Source: Clostridium sp. M62/1 (lineage in GTDB: Bacteria > Bacillota > Clostridia > Lachnospirales > Lachnospiraceae). Taken from it: DNA of 64,000 nt. The DNA is taken from assembly GCF_020736365.1 (NCBI RefSeq), contig NZ_CP085988.1, forward strand, positions 3,540,001 through 3,604,000, written 5' to 3'. The notes beneath the pieces are model-generated. The model was given only the letters and a program-made list of their open reading frames with translations, was not told the origin of the DNA and did no database searches. This document shows positions 26,904-36,295 of this stretch, in pieces (within the stretch, counting starts at the first letter, position 1; every line of letters starts with the position of its first letter). Both the position numbers and the translations under genes were made by a program.

Positions 26904-29900
26904 TCACCGGCTGCTGTACGCCTTTTCTTCATGGAACTGCACGATCCCCAGCTGCATACTGTCCGCGCGCACACGCAGCGCAGGCAGGATTACCTCGCAC
27001 TCGTTCCCGATGGATTCCGTCTTATCCGGAGAGCAAAAGATTACCTGGAGTCTCTGCTCCCGCATGAATTTCAGCATCAATTTCACATTGCCGGGATCCA
27101 TCTTGGCAAACGGCTCATCGATAAATACGAGACGTGTGGAATTGGTACGCTGGTTGTAAATCAGCAAAAGGGCCGACGACAGGATCAGCAGATACGGGAT
27201 TTGCACTTCCGCCCCGGAGTTGAAACCAGTCTGCCGGGATAATTTTGCCCGGTCCAGGATCTGGTTGCTGATCAGAATCTCATAATTCATATAGTTCCGG
27301 TAGTCGGCAAAACGGGCAATCGTTTCTTCACTGTTCTTTTCGATGATCCGGTTGATGATCTGCTTCATCTCTGTTTCTAACCGCTCGCCTTCCTCATCGG
27401 ACACAGAGGTCAGCATATCGAAAGCGATCTGTCCGTCTGCATTGCCTCCCAGCTGCTCCCGCTCGTCCAGATATCGGGCGTATTCAATCACCTTTGCGTA
27501 TTCTGACCCGTCCTTTACATAGTGGACATCAAACTGATATTTTGCAGCAAAGCTCAGCTTTGCCAGTTCTCCGTTGATCTGCCTTAAATCTTCTCTGGCA
27601 CGCTCACAGGATTTCAGAATCGTCAGCACAAATTCATTTTTAAATATGTCCTCATATCTGCGGGTCTGCTCTTCCAGTTTCTGACGGATTTCCTGAAGAT
27701 TGTCCATCCAGATGCGCTCTCTTCTGCCTGCATACCGTTCTCTTCCCTCCGTCCCTCTGGGCAGCATGCGTCCGGCATGTTTTGCGTTATAATCCGCCTG
27801 CTTCTGCGTCAGATCTCTTTCATGCTGCGTGATACTGTTTCCTATACGCCGTCTGGTATCTTCCGCCAGCAGGCCGCCCGGACCTTTCTTTCCATTTTTC
27901 AGGTATTTTTCATAGGCCTCTACCGTCCGCTGCACGATGGTATAGTACCCGGTCTGATATTCCCGGTACCGCTTCTCCTGTTCGGCCAGTTCCCCTGATT
28001 TTGCCTCTATCTTCTCTCCGCATCTGGATATGGTCGTGTCCTGTCCGCTTTTCTCCTGAAGTTTTGCGTTATATTCGTTCTGCACCGCTTTCTGTTCATC
28101 TGAAAGCCGGCCAGCCAGCTCGTTCAGCTCCAGATATTCCTGATTATTCTCCTGCGCTTTTTTCAGGCGCTCCAGCTGCGCCTCCGACGCCCTGGCGTTT
28201 TCCGACGCGGCCTGGTATTTTCGGTGGGCGTCATAGTCATACTCCTGAAACATCTCCCGATTCTGGGCCATACGGTTCTTCTGATCTTCAAGCTCCTTTT
28301 TCTCTGCCAGTTTTGCTTTCCTCTCCTCGTTGAGCCTGGAAATCTCTTTTTCCGCGCGGAGCCGGTTCAGTTCAAACGTCTTCTGTCCAAGATAATAGGA
28401 ACGGAGCCTGTCAAAACGCAGAAAATAGCTGTCCATAGCTACGGACACGCGGCCTTCCCTGGAAATGGCATTTTCATATTCCTTCACAGCATTTCGCTCC
28501 ACCGCATGCATTCTTCCCAGCTGATAATCAAAATACTGTTTTGCCACCGGGTTTTTGATCTCCAGTTTAAATACCGCTGAGTCTTCTTCCACATGTACTT
28601 TTTTCTTCATCAGCAGCTTTGTGTTGAACAGATGGGCATAACGATGTTCCGAACGGTTCAGCACGTCATCTGCAATATCATAATACTGAGGGTCCACCAG
28701 GATCGTATACCGGCGCGGTCCCAAAAATGCCTCGATGGCGTCCCTCCATTTTTCATCTGTGAGTCCAATCACGTATTCACAGGCAAACTGTGCTTTCGAC
28801 CGGATGTTTCTCTTTTCAAATTCACGGTTGATCTCATCACGCAGCCCCACATACTCTGGAATCTGAGCAAACGTATTGCGATGTTTTTTACAATCCTCTA
28901 TGATCCGGTGCTGCACGTCCAGACTCCGGTTCAGTTCTGCCAGATCCCTCTCGGTATCTGCCGCTCTCATCACCAGTCCGTCGTAACACTCGTTTATTTT
29001 CTGTTTGAACCTGGATACTGCCGCCGCCTTTTCCGCAGCCGTGTGCCCGCGCCCGCAGAGGGACGCCAGCACGTTCTGACCCTCCATCCGTTTTTCCTTT
29101 TCAAAAAACTGATTCATCAGTTCGCTGACCACGGCCTGAAAATGCTCCAGCTTTCTGCACAGAGCCATCAGCGTCCTCTTCTCAGCCTCCAGTTCCTCTA
29201 ATTTTCGTCTTTCTTCTGCGATCATCCGGGTACTGTCCAGCTGCTCCAAACTGACTCTGGCCTGCACCAGCTGAGCGTCAATTTCTTTTTTTCTTCCATC
29301 CAGAATCTCCAGTTCCCTCTCCAGATCTTCCTTTCTTCTCTGTGCCAATTCCTGTTCAGCTGTCTGGCGCTCAATCTCCCGGTTCAAATCTTTCCTCTTT
29401 TTATAGATGATGCGGATATCATCAGCCAGCAGACGGTTTTTCTCGCTCTCCCATGCATCGTACTCCCCAAGAATCCCATCCAGCTCGTTAATCTCCTGCT
29501 GGATAATCTCAAAATTCTCGTTCAGCCGCTCAATGTTCTCCTTCGCCTGAATCAGTTTCCCGAAATCCACGTTCCGTTCTTCCAGGACGCTCTCCCGGAT
29601 AAACCGGTCAATCCTGGCGTTCGGATCGTATGACATGATTCCCCGAAGCTTGCGCAGATAGATGGGAAGCTGTCCCAGATTCAGCTTCAGTCCCGTCATC
29701 TGCAAAAATTTCGGCAATCCCTGCTCCCGGTTCATCAGCGTCAGTCTGTATCTTTTTTGAAGGAACGACGCGCTGCAGGGCATCGTGACGCCGTTCTCTT
29801 CATAAGTATGTTCCACCTGCTCCATGACCCTCCGGTCCATCACGTAACGATACGTCTGGCAATTATTGGACGCGCTGGTCTCAATTACCGTCCCCAGCAA

Positions 29901-30221
29901 AAAAGACTTATCCTCCACATCGTCAAAATACTCCAGCACAATGTGGCTGTACACGTTTGGCACCCGGTCCGCCGGGCGCATGTACGTCCCGGCTGTGGCA
30001 TCCAGAAGACCTCTCGTATAGGAGGACAGCGTACGGCTTCCTTTACTCTCCGACGACTTGTTAAATACCGTATCTCCGTAAGCGGCATATTTAATTGCAT
30101 CCAGCATGACGGATTTTCCGTTGCCGTTCTTCCCTGCAATCAGCGTAAAAAAACCGATGGGAGCCGTCACATTGGAAAATCCATACCAGTTGATCAGCCG
30201 CACTTTTTTTAGCAGGATCAT
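26904..30221 (-). CDS. jetC: Wadjet SMC-like ATPase JetC
   Basis: JetC is the MukB/SMC-like motor that extrudes DNA loops and senses small circular DNA. The 1,105 residues start with a P-loop, GKNGNGKS, at residues 30-37. Two long coiled-coil arms (rich in Glu, Lys, Arg and Gln) flank a central hinge-like region near residues 460-620. At the C-terminus come a signature-like FNSGAEVQIPYLL and Walker B LVFIDEPFAKMD with Asp1035-Glu1036. Its ATG overlaps the jetB stop as ATGA. Confidence 0.94.
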   Translation of the reverse strand: MILLKKVRLINWYGFSNVTAPIGFFTLIAGKNGNGKSVMLDAIKYAAYGDTVFNKSSESKGSRTLSSYTRGLLDATAGTYMRPADRVPNVYSHIVLEYFDDVEDKSFLLGTVIETSASNNCQTYRYVMDRRVMEQVEHTYEENGVTMPCSASFLQKRYRLTLMNREQGLPKFLQMTGLKLNLGQLPIYLRKLRGIMSYDPNARIDRFIRESVLEERNVDFGKLIQAKENIERLNENFEIIQQEINELDGILGEYDAWESEKNRLLADDIRIIYKKRKDLNREIERQTAEQELAQRRKEDLERELEILDGRKKEIDAQLVQARVSLEQLDSTRMIAEERRKLEELEAEKRTLMALCRKLEHFQAVVSELMNQFFEKEKRMEGQNVLASLCGRGHTAAEKAAAVSRFKQKINECYDGLVMRAADTERDLAELNRSLDVQHRIIEDCKKHRNTFAQIPEYVGLRDEINREFEKRNIRSKAQFACEYVIGLTDEKWRDAIEAFLGPRRYTILVDPQYYDIADDVLNRSEHRYAHLFNTKLLMKKKVHVEEDSAVFKLEIKNPVAKQYFDYQLGRMHAVERNAVKEYENAISREGRVSVAMDSYFLRFDRLRSYYLGQKTFELNRLRAEKEISRLNEERKAKLAEKKELEDQKNRMAQNREMFQEYDYDAHRKYQAASENARASEAQLERLKKAQENNQEYLELNELAGRLSDEQKAVQNEYNAKLQEKSGQDTTISRCGEKIEAKSGELAEQEKRYREYQTGYYTIVQRTVEAYEKYLKNGKKGPGGLLAEDTRRRIGNSITQHERDLTQKQADYNAKHAGRMLPRGTEGRERYAGRRERIWMDNLQEIRQKLEEQTRRYEDIFKNEFVLTILKSCERAREDLRQINGELAKLSFAAKYQFDVHYVKDGSEYAKVIEYARYLDEREQLGGNADGQIAFDMLTSVSDEEGERLETEMKQIINRIIEKNSEETIARFADYRNYMNYEILISNQILDRAKLSRQTGFNSGAEVQIPYLLILSSALLLIYNQRTNSTRLVFIDEPFAKMDPGNVKLMLKFMREQRLQVIFCSPDKTESIGNECEVILPALRVRADSMQLGIVQFHEEKAYSSR

Positions 30222-30859
30222 TCCTCTTCCTCCTCAAATTCATCCGGAACTATTTCTTCTGGGCCTTCTTCTTCCGGTTCTTCTTTTAAATATTCCCGCG
30301 CCACAGTCTGAAACTGTGGGAGATCCCAGCCGAATTGCAGCGATGGATAGAGCTGAATTTTCATATCCTCGCCCTCCTCATCATCGTTGAAATTGATCAG
30401 GCTGTATTTTTTAAACAGGCGAAGCGCTGCGCTAAATTCCGTGCGCGTCAGCTGAACATCATAGGACTTGATCTTGTCAATCAGATCCCCTCTCGTCACA
30501 AAATTTCCTTCGCTGTAACCGAGATTTTCCAGATATACTTTCCAGAGCACCAGCAGCAGATGATACTGCAGCGTCGAAAACGTCACCACATTGGCCCGTT
30601 TCAAGCCTACTGTATCCGCATCCTCTTCGCTGGCAGCCAGCATGCACACTCCCGTCTTCTCCTCCACGATCATATCAAAACCAATCATTCGCAGGTACTC
30701 GGAAATATCCTGTCGATTGGATTCTCTGGAGGCAAACTGATACAGTTTTTCATCCTTATCCCGCAGTATGAAAGTGGACTCCAGCAGTTTTCGTATGCAG
30801 CGTTTGAACAAATGTCCGCTTTCCTCTTTTATCGTTATCCGCAAACTGATATCGCTCAT
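30218..30859 (-). CDS. jetB: Wadjet subunit JetB (DUF4194, MukE-like)
   Basis: JetB is the KITE/MukE-like accessory subunit that binds the JetA kleisin. The 213 residues match DUF4194: a winged-helix pattern with FSTLQYHLLLVLWKVYLE, FVTRGDLIDKIKSYDV and TRTEFSAALRLFKKYSLI. The tail is very acidic (EEPEEEGPEEI). ATGA overlaps occur at both ends with jetA and jetC, which shows tight coupling. Confidence 0.9.
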   Translation of the reverse strand: MSDISLRITIKEESGHLFKRCIRKLLESTFILRDKDEKLYQFASRESNRQDISEYLRMIGFDMIVEEKTGVCMLAASEEDADTVGLKRANVVTFSTLQYHLLLVLWKVYLENLGYSEGNFVTRGDLIDKIKSYDVQLTRTEFSAALRLFKKYSLINFNDDEEGEDMKIQLYPSLQFGWDLPQFQTVAREYLKEEPEEEGPEEIVPDEFEEEEE

Positions 30860-32268
30860 GTTTTCTTCCTCTTTATGCTGATATTGCTGATTCTGGCGGC
30901 CTCGGTCTCCACCATGCCCTTCCTGAATTCCACTTCATAAGGAAACCCTGACGTCCCCGAATAAATCATACTTGCCGCGATCATCGTCGCATCGTCCCTG
31001 GTATGTACTCCGCATTCTTCCACAGAAATCTGATCTCTGCCTCTCATGATCTCATCGAAATGTTTCTCCACGTTGTCCATACTGTACCGATCGGGCGTCT
31101 CCGTCAGAAGTTCGTCCGTCAGCCGCTGTTTCTCTTCTTCCGACAATTCCTCACAGACTAAGCCCGCATTTTTTTGATTGGGATTTCGCTTTTTCCGCCG
31201 TTCAAAAGACTTTCTTCCGATATATCCCATGCTCATGAGGCGGTGTGTTTCTGAAAGCTTTGAGAGTGCTTCCGCCCGGTTCTCTTCGTTCAGATTTTTC
31301 AAAAACAGAAGTATCCGGTTCAGTTCATGCTCCAGATTGGTATTTTCACTCAGTACCATCATCATCCGGGTAGAATACAGATTGTAGTAGTTGTTGATTT
31401 TCCGGTCAATGTAAGACATCTCCTGCTCATATTCCAGGTTAATGAAGCTGTCCAGCTCGTTAAACAGACGGTCAATCTTCTCCTTTGCCTGAATCTCGTC
31501 TGTGTTTTCTATTTTTCTATACTCCTGGATCATCCGGTCATAAAGCTCCGAGTGGCGCAGTTTTCTCAGCATCCGGTCAATGTCCGAAATGTAAGAAGGA
31601 ATCAGACCACTTTTCTTAATGAAAAAATAATCATTGAAAAAACGGTTCAGGAGTTCATCCTTCATCAAAAACTGACCGAAACTGTTGGCGTCTGCCATCT
31701 TCATAACTGCACGCATAATTTCACGGATACTGTCTTTCAGAATCAGAAGTTCATTTTTCAAGTCACATTCATTTTCTACCAGTGGAATCAGGATGTTCTG
31801 ATACGGACGTATCGACCGGGCATTGTCTTTGCTGAAGGAAAATTTCAGGATTTCATACATGGAAAAAATATAATTCGTAATCGCGCCATTGGCGTCTCCA
31901 TCAAAAATCTTATGGATTGCGTCAATCAGCTTACGGCAGTATGCCGATACGGACGCGATATTGTCCCCGCTGCGCCCGATTTCCTGCGGAGTAATCCATC
32001 CGCATGCACGAAAATACCTGAGAATTGTGGAGGCGTTCTCCTGAGGAGTTTTCCCGCCAGCAATCTCTTCTCCAATATTTTCCGTTTCTATGGAGTATGT
32101 GCAATTTTGAAGATACAGAATCAGTGTGTTTCTGGCGTCCGTTTCGTACAAAACAGAGATTTCCTTTGATTTTTCGATCAGCTGGCTGATACATTCAAAA
32201 TAGAGCACCCGATTTCTGCAGCAAAAAGGATTAAAAAATTTCTCGTTCAATGTTTCAAAAAAAGACAT
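30856..32268 (-). CDS. jetA: Wadjet subunit JetA (DUF5716 type, kleisin-like)
   Basis: JetA is the kleisin-like bridge of the Wadjet complex. The N-terminus MSFFETLNEKFFNPFCCRNR and the following helical protein of 470 residues fit the DUF5716 JetA family, which differs from the DUF3375 JetA of type I systems. This suggests a Wadjet type II locus. It is the first gene of the jetABCD operon. ATG 32268 has AGAGGAG about 13 nt upstream, a little far. Confidence 0.88.
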   Translation of the reverse strand: MSFFETLNEKFFNPFCCRNRVLYFECISQLIEKSKEISVLYETDARNTLILYLQNCTYSIETENIGEEIAGGKTPQENASTILRYFRACGWITPQEIGRSGDNIASVSAYCRKLIDAIHKIFDGDANGAITNYIFSMYEILKFSFSKDNARSIRPYQNILIPLVENECDLKNELLILKDSIREIMRAVMKMADANSFGQFLMKDELLNRFFNDYFFIKKSGLIPSYISDIDRMLRKLRHSELYDRMIQEYRKIENTDEIQAKEKIDRLFNELDSFINLEYEQEMSYIDRKINNYYNLYSTRMMMVLSENTNLEHELNRILLFLKNLNEENRAEALSKLSETHRLMSMGYIGRKSFERRKKRNPNQKNAGLVCEELSEEEKQRLTDELLTETPDRYSMDNVEKHFDEIMRGRDQISVEECGVHTRDDATMIAASMIYSGTSGFPYEVEFRKGMVETEAARISNISIKRKKT

Positions 32269-32317
32269 GTATGTACTGTATCTCCTCTAAAAAGTAGTGC
32301 GTATCCTATTGATTTTT

Positions 32318-32347
32318 ATCATAACATACAGCAGCATCAGCGTACAA
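32318..32347 (-). promoter_or_regulatory. Likely promoter of the Wadjet operon
   Basis: TTGTAC (32347-32342) and TATGAT (32323-32318) on the minus strand, 18 nt apart, about 50 nt before jetA. Confidence 0.5.
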
Positions 32348-32754
32348 GGGGCAACACGGCTCACAGCGGGATAATTTTTATCCTGAACTGTCAGACACGT
32401 ATCTGTCAGGTATGTCTGTTGCCGAACTTGTACTTTAGATTTGCATGACGGTCGAACATCATCAGGGCTGACTTTCCTTTCCGCAAAATCTCCGTCTATG
32501 TCAGGCAGGACAGATATCACGTCATGGAGGGTAAACTCAACGCCCGGGGCATGTCAATCTTCCTCTCCCTGGACAGATAAACGGACAAAAAGGGAATTTC
32601 CGTTTTGTTTTCTCCCTCTTTCAGCGGGAAGGAGCGGACGATTTTACTTAATCTTTCCAAATCCTTATTCACTCCGGCACCTCTCTTTGCAGGATCTTCC
32701 TGCCTTTTTATTTCAAGACAATCTCACAGTCTCATGTATCCCAATAAAAATCTG
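32348..32754. other. Interval upstream of the Wadjet operon with a fic-like relic
   Basis: No intact gene is visible. Around 32385-32430 (minus) the frame YLTDTCLTVQDKNY is almost the same as YLTDTCLTAQDRYK near the C-terminus of the Fic protein at 15934-16833. The preceding residues differ, so this is at most a short fragment of a second fic gene. Confidence 0.45.
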
Positions 32755-33558
32755 CTACGCAAACAGCTGCTCCAGCGTAATCAGTACGCCGTCCTCTTCA
32801 TTGGACGGGCATACATGCTCTGCTGCATGTTTTACGCTTTCCGGAGCATTTTCCATCGCATAGCTGTATCGGCAGTATTGGAGCATTTCGATATCATTTC
32901 CCCCATCTCCAAAGGCTGCACACTGTTCCGGTGAAATTCCCCATCGCTCTGCAAGCCGTCTGATGCCGGATGCCTTGTGACAGCCCGGTACGATCAGATC
33001 GATGGATCCATGACCGCTGGTTGTAGGTTCCGCTTTTCCTTTCAGGCGTTCACAGAACATGTCATAGTAAAAATAAGTTTTTTCCTCCGGAACCGTCGGC
33101 GCGAATTTCAGTATCTGATCCTTTACCTCTTTCAAATCGTCTGCCCACTTCAGTCGGTGATAGTAGATTTTAGTAAGATCAAAAAACTCCTGGCTTACTG
33201 TTCCCTTCTGACAGTATGCGCTTTCCACTCCGCACAGAACATTTGATATTTCAGGATATTCCCTGCACAGATCAATGATCCGATCGACCGTTTCTTTCGG
33301 CATATCCGCCGTAAAGACCAGCTCTCCTCTGTCTTTTACAAAGGCCCCGTTTTCCGCTACAAAGGACAGCTCATCACAGTAACCCGGGAACAGAGCTCTC
33401 AGCTGATAATATTGATTTCCGCTGGCCACAACAAAATTGCATCCAGCGTTCTCCATGCGGGATAATATCCTCTTAAAGCGGGGAATATCATACGTATAGT
33501 CAGAGCGGACAAACGTACCGTCTATGTCCACAGCAACCAGTTTTATATCATGATTCAT
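32755..33558 (-). CDS. Cof-type HAD-superfamily hydrolase
   Basis: This is a cytoplasmic HAD-IIB phosphatase, commonly acting on sugar phosphates or nucleotides. Motif I is VAVDIDGTFVRSD (nucleophile Asp near residue 10). Motif II is the VASGN region, and motif III/IV is FGDGGNDIEMLQYC near residue 220. The C2-type cap lies between them. The length of 267 residues is typical. It is the second of two enzyme genes downstream of the HPr-like ORF. The sequence gives no substrate. Confidence 0.92.
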   Translation of the reverse strand: MNHDIKLVAVDIDGTFVRSDYTYDIPRFKRILSRMENAGCNFVVASGNQYYQLRALFPGYCDELSFVAENGAFVKDRGELVFTADMPKETVDRIIDLCREYPEISNVLCGVESAYCQKGTVSQEFFDLTKIYYHRLKWADDLKEVKDQILKFAPTVPEEKTYFYYDMFCERLKGKAEPTTSGHGSIDLIVPGCHKASGIRRLAERWGISPEQCAAFGDGGNDIEMLQYCRYSYAMENAPESVKHAAEHVCPSNEEDGVLITLEQLFA

Positions 33559-33699
33559 ATGGTTCGTTCCTTTCTATGGTGCTGTCTCGTTTCTGAAGCA
33601 GACAAACTGCCCACTGTCAGGACACCGCTGTGTCAGAGCCTGAATGTTCGGCGGCTTCTTCTGTTCCCGCCGCACCGGGCGCGGATCACCCTCTGCCCC

Positions 33700-34299
33700 T
33701 CATCGAAAGCTGTTTTCAATCACTCCCGGCAGCAGCTTATAGATCGAGCCGCCAATTTTTCTCTCAAACATCTCTTTGATTTCCAGCGTTTTTCTCCAGC
33801 GGTCAACCGTAAAAGGCGGCGTCCCGTAGCGAAGCGCCACATCCACAAACCTCTTTTCCAGGAGGCAGAAGCCCGTTGGAAGCGCCAGCGCGTCACACAG
33901 CTGGACCAGCCGGTCATAGTCGTCGTAGGCAGCTCCCCTAATAAAGCCCTCCATAAACAGGTAATCCTCTTCAGACATATCGAAGGTGCCAATGGACGTT
34001 TTAATATCCTGTATCATAAAGGCGTGGGTTATGCAGATTTGCGCCGCCTTCTCCCATCCGCGCTCCATGCAGAAGCGGTAGCCGTCTATTAAATGCTTTT
34101 CCGATGTAACTCCGGCGTATCTTCCAATATCGTGCAGCAGCCCATAGCAATAGGCCCTGTCAGAAGATAAGTCCTCACACTGTGCAGCTATATTTTTGCA
34201 GGCAAGAGCAACGAAGCGGGAGTGTTCGATCCACCTCCCCGGATTCAGCCGCCCTGCCCATTCTAATTCTTTCTCTGCAGTTTTACAGTTCAGTTCCAA
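33700..34299 (-). CDS. HD-domain hydrolase
   Basis: The 199-residue protein has an HD metal-dependent phosphohydrolase pattern: H at WIEHSRFVALAC, the paired LLHDIGRYAG, and a later ICITHAFMI histidine. Family members act on nucleotides or phosphate esters; no more can be said. The C-terminal third (LPTGFCLLEKRFVDVALRYG) resembles small HD proteins of Clostridia. It lies between the HAD gene and the HPr-like ORF on the same strand. Confidence 0.88.
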   Translation of the reverse strand: MELNCKTAEKELEWAGRLNPGRWIEHSRFVALACKNIAAQCEDLSSDRAYCYGLLHDIGRYAGVTSEKHLIDGYRFCMERGWEKAAQICITHAFMIQDIKTSIGTFDMSEEDYLFMEGFIRGAAYDDYDRLVQLCDALALPTGFCLLEKRFVDVALRYGTPPFTVDRWRKTLEIKEMFERKIGGSIYKLLPGVIENSFR

Positions 34300-34377
34300 T
34301 ACTCTGTTCCTTTCTCGAGCAAAAGGGCCTGACCCTTACCCGTCAGACCCTTATGCAGCAAATCGGCCCGCTGCTGT

Positions 34378-34617
34378 CTAACACCCGCTTATATAAGAGG
34401 TTACGACTGCCATATAGTCTCTGGGCTCATCAAAGGTCAGCGAAAGCGGCAGGTAACTGCCGTTTTTCTGATATTCCTTCTCCAGTTCACGCTGAATCAG
34501 ATACTGTCTTGTTATGTCTGTCTTCTGACCGTTTGGAGAACATACCATAACCCGCCCGCTGCATTTGTTTACTGTCTCTAAGAAACCTTTCAGATTCAGA
34601 ATATATACTTTTATCAT
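34378..34617 (-). CDS. Small protein, possibly HPr-like
   Basis: The 79 residues begin MIKVYILNLKGFLETVNKCS. The pattern of an N-terminal beta strand, a helix with VNKCSGRVMVCSPNG, and a hydrophobic end recalls HPr-like small proteins. There is no phosphorylatable His at the usual place, so the family assignment is weak. ATG 34617 has GGGAGG 5 nt upstream, which argues that the gene is real. Confidence 0.55.
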   Translation of the reverse strand: MIKVYILNLKGFLETVNKCSGRVMVCSPNGQKTDITRQYLIQRELEKEYQKNGSYLPLSLTFDEPRDYMAVVTSYISGC

Positions 34618-34691
34618 AGGCACCTCCCGACAGCCTTCTGCTGTTATGATTATTATAGCGCCTGGGATAGAGGTATAATATCTTTATCCTG

Positions 34692-35609
34692 TCACGTTTT
34701 ATCACAATTCTGCCACCTGCGGCGGTACTGAAGCGGGGTGCAGCCTGCAAACTCACGGAAGACTTTTCCGAAATAACTGGCATTTCCCAATCCGCAGGCA
34801 TATCCGGCTTCTGTGATCGGCATCTGGCTGTCCGCCAGTATCTGGCAGGCCATCTGCAGCCGGTAGCTTTTTATGTACTCTGCCGGCGTCATATGAAGGC
34901 AGTTCTGAAAGGCCCGGTAACACTCCCGCTCGCTCAGAAACACGCATCCGGCAAGTTCCGGAATGGAAATTTTCTCGGTGTAATGCTCATGCACGTAGAC
35001 CATCATCTGCTTTACTTTGTCAGCGGTCCGATTCTCCCTCTGGGGGTTATCCTGCAGCAGGGCGAAACTGATTTTACATAACTGCACCCAAATCTTAGAC
35101 AGGGCTTCTCTTATGTTTATCTCATAGCCAAAGTCCCTCTCCGCCAGGAGAAATGCCCCGCGGATGGAATCGATCAGAGCAGACTGTTCCGGCTGATCCG
35201 GATACAGGGCAAGAATCTCTATCTGCGGCGCTGTGATGAGCGGTGTAATATATTTTTGCTCAATCAGACTTCCCTGACCGCCCGCAAGCAGCTTGGGATC
35301 AAAAATATGAATCAGCTGTATATTTTTCTCCCTGTGGGACCTTATCTTTGTCATGTGCAGGACATTGGAATTGACCATGCCCGCTGTACCGGCGGGAAAA
35401 ACTGCTGTTTTATGAGGCGTACAGTACTGTATCTCCCCGCTTTCTATGTAAAACAATTCTATGGCTCTGTGCCAGTGCCATGGGACAAAGCGCTCCCGGT
35501 AATAGTCCAGCTCTGCCTGGGATGCGGTATATGGGAAATCCAGAGTGCGGTACGGCAGCTTTTCTTCTTTGCTGCCTGTCATAAATTCTAAATTACGGGT
35601 AATTCTCAT
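34692..35609 (-). CDS. AraC-family regulator with N-terminal cupin
   Basis: The 305 residues comprise a cupin-type sensing half (WHWHRAIELFYIESGEIQYC, FPAGTAGMVNSNVLHM) and a C-terminal double HTH (ISIPELAGCVFLSERECYRAF; ACGLGNASYFGKVFREF). This type usually activates carbohydrate genes in response to a small molecule. It is encoded upstream of the small HPr-like, HD and HAD genes on the same strand. Its target is not apparent. Confidence 0.92.
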   Translation of the reverse strand: MRITRNLEFMTGSKEEKLPYRTLDFPYTASQAELDYYRERFVPWHWHRAIELFYIESGEIQYCTPHKTAVFPAGTAGMVNSNVLHMTKIRSHREKNIQLIHIFDPKLLAGGQGSLIEQKYITPLITAPQIEILALYPDQPEQSALIDSIRGAFLLAERDFGYEINIREALSKIWVQLCKISFALLQDNPQRENRTADKVKQMMVYVHEHYTEKISIPELAGCVFLSERECYRAFQNCLHMTPAEYIKSYRLQMACQILADSQMPITEAGYACGLGNASYFGKVFREFAGCTPLQYRRRWQNCDKT

Positions 35610-35640
35610 TTCGGATGCCTCCCCCTGCTGATTGACCTGT

Positions 35641-35678
35641 AAAAGCGGCAGTGCCCCTCTGAAGGAGCATTGCCGCTT
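35641..35678. terminator. Hairpin upstream of the AraC gene
   Basis: AAGCGGCAGTGC and GCATTGCCGCTT pair, with one G-U, around an 11-nt loop. A short T run follows on the minus strand. Confidence 0.5.
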
Positions 35679-35815
35679 CTCTTCTGTCTCAGGGTTCTAA
35701 GCCTGACTGATATTTCCGGCCGGAATCATCCAGGCGAAATTTTTTGCCAAAGGTTTAAAATCACAGTTTTCAGAGACTTCATGAGCCTGCCTGTACGGGA
35801 AGATCGTGATGTTTC

Positions 35816-35852
35816 CAAAAGCTTCAAAGCTGCCGGAGAGAGCTTTGAAGCT
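35816..35852 (-). terminator. Terminator after the Cys-rich gene
   Basis: Perfect 12-bp stem AGCTTCAAAGCT/AGCTTTGAAGCT with a 9-nt loop, followed by TTTT on the minus strand, 14 nt past the stop of the Cys-rich gene. Confidence 0.7.
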
Positions 35853-35865
35853 CCTCCTCTGCTCT

Positions 35866-36216
35866 TTAAAAATCCATATCTTCCGATTCTTCTTTTCCGC
35901 AGTCTGTGCAGATATCCCTGGAGGATGCGCCGCCCACGGATACATAGGTATCGCCCACAGCCGCTGCAGCACCGAAAGATACAGGCACAGCTACGCAGAT
36001 GTCCTGGGTGATAGTGAAAGAGCATGTTCCGTTTTTCTGTCCGCTGCAGGAGGTCTTTCCCGGAGTTACAACGGGCTCGCCGCAGCATTTGGTGTACGTC
36101 ACTCCTGCTTCTGCGTAGGGAGTAATAGTCACAGGAACGCAGATGGATGCGCTCTGGTAGCCCGTAGCAGGGCAGGTCTGGTTCTCAGTCTCTGTTTTTA
36201 AAATATCGTTATTCAT
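35866..36216 (-). CDS. Cysteine-rich protein of unknown function
   Basis: The 116 residues contain nine cysteines, including the pairs TKCCGE and CTDC. Repeated beta-like blocks (ASICVPVTITPYAEAG and QDICVAVPVSFGAAAAV) suggest an internal duplication. There is no signal peptide or membrane segment. Proteins of this appearance occur in Clostridial spore formers, and a surface or spore-coat role is possible but unproven. ATG 36216 follows AAGGAG with an 8-nt gap. Confidence 0.7.
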   Translation of the reverse strand: MNNDILKTETENQTCPATGYQSASICVPVTITPYAEAGVTYTKCCGEPVVTPGKTSCSGQKNGTCSFTITQDICVAVPVSFGAAAAVGDTYVSVGGASSRDICTDCGKEESEDMDF

Positions 36217-36295
36217 GATAAATTCTCCTTCAAAATTAATAGGTTCATATTACTTTATGAAGGATGGGACTTGTTTGTTACCGTACCCTGTGTTC

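Noticed and set aside
35697..35815. Possible short gene downstream of the Cys-rich gene (ending KNFAWMIPAGNISQA)
   Set aside because: The ending looks protein-like, but there is no start codon with a ribosome site and a terminator lies at its front.
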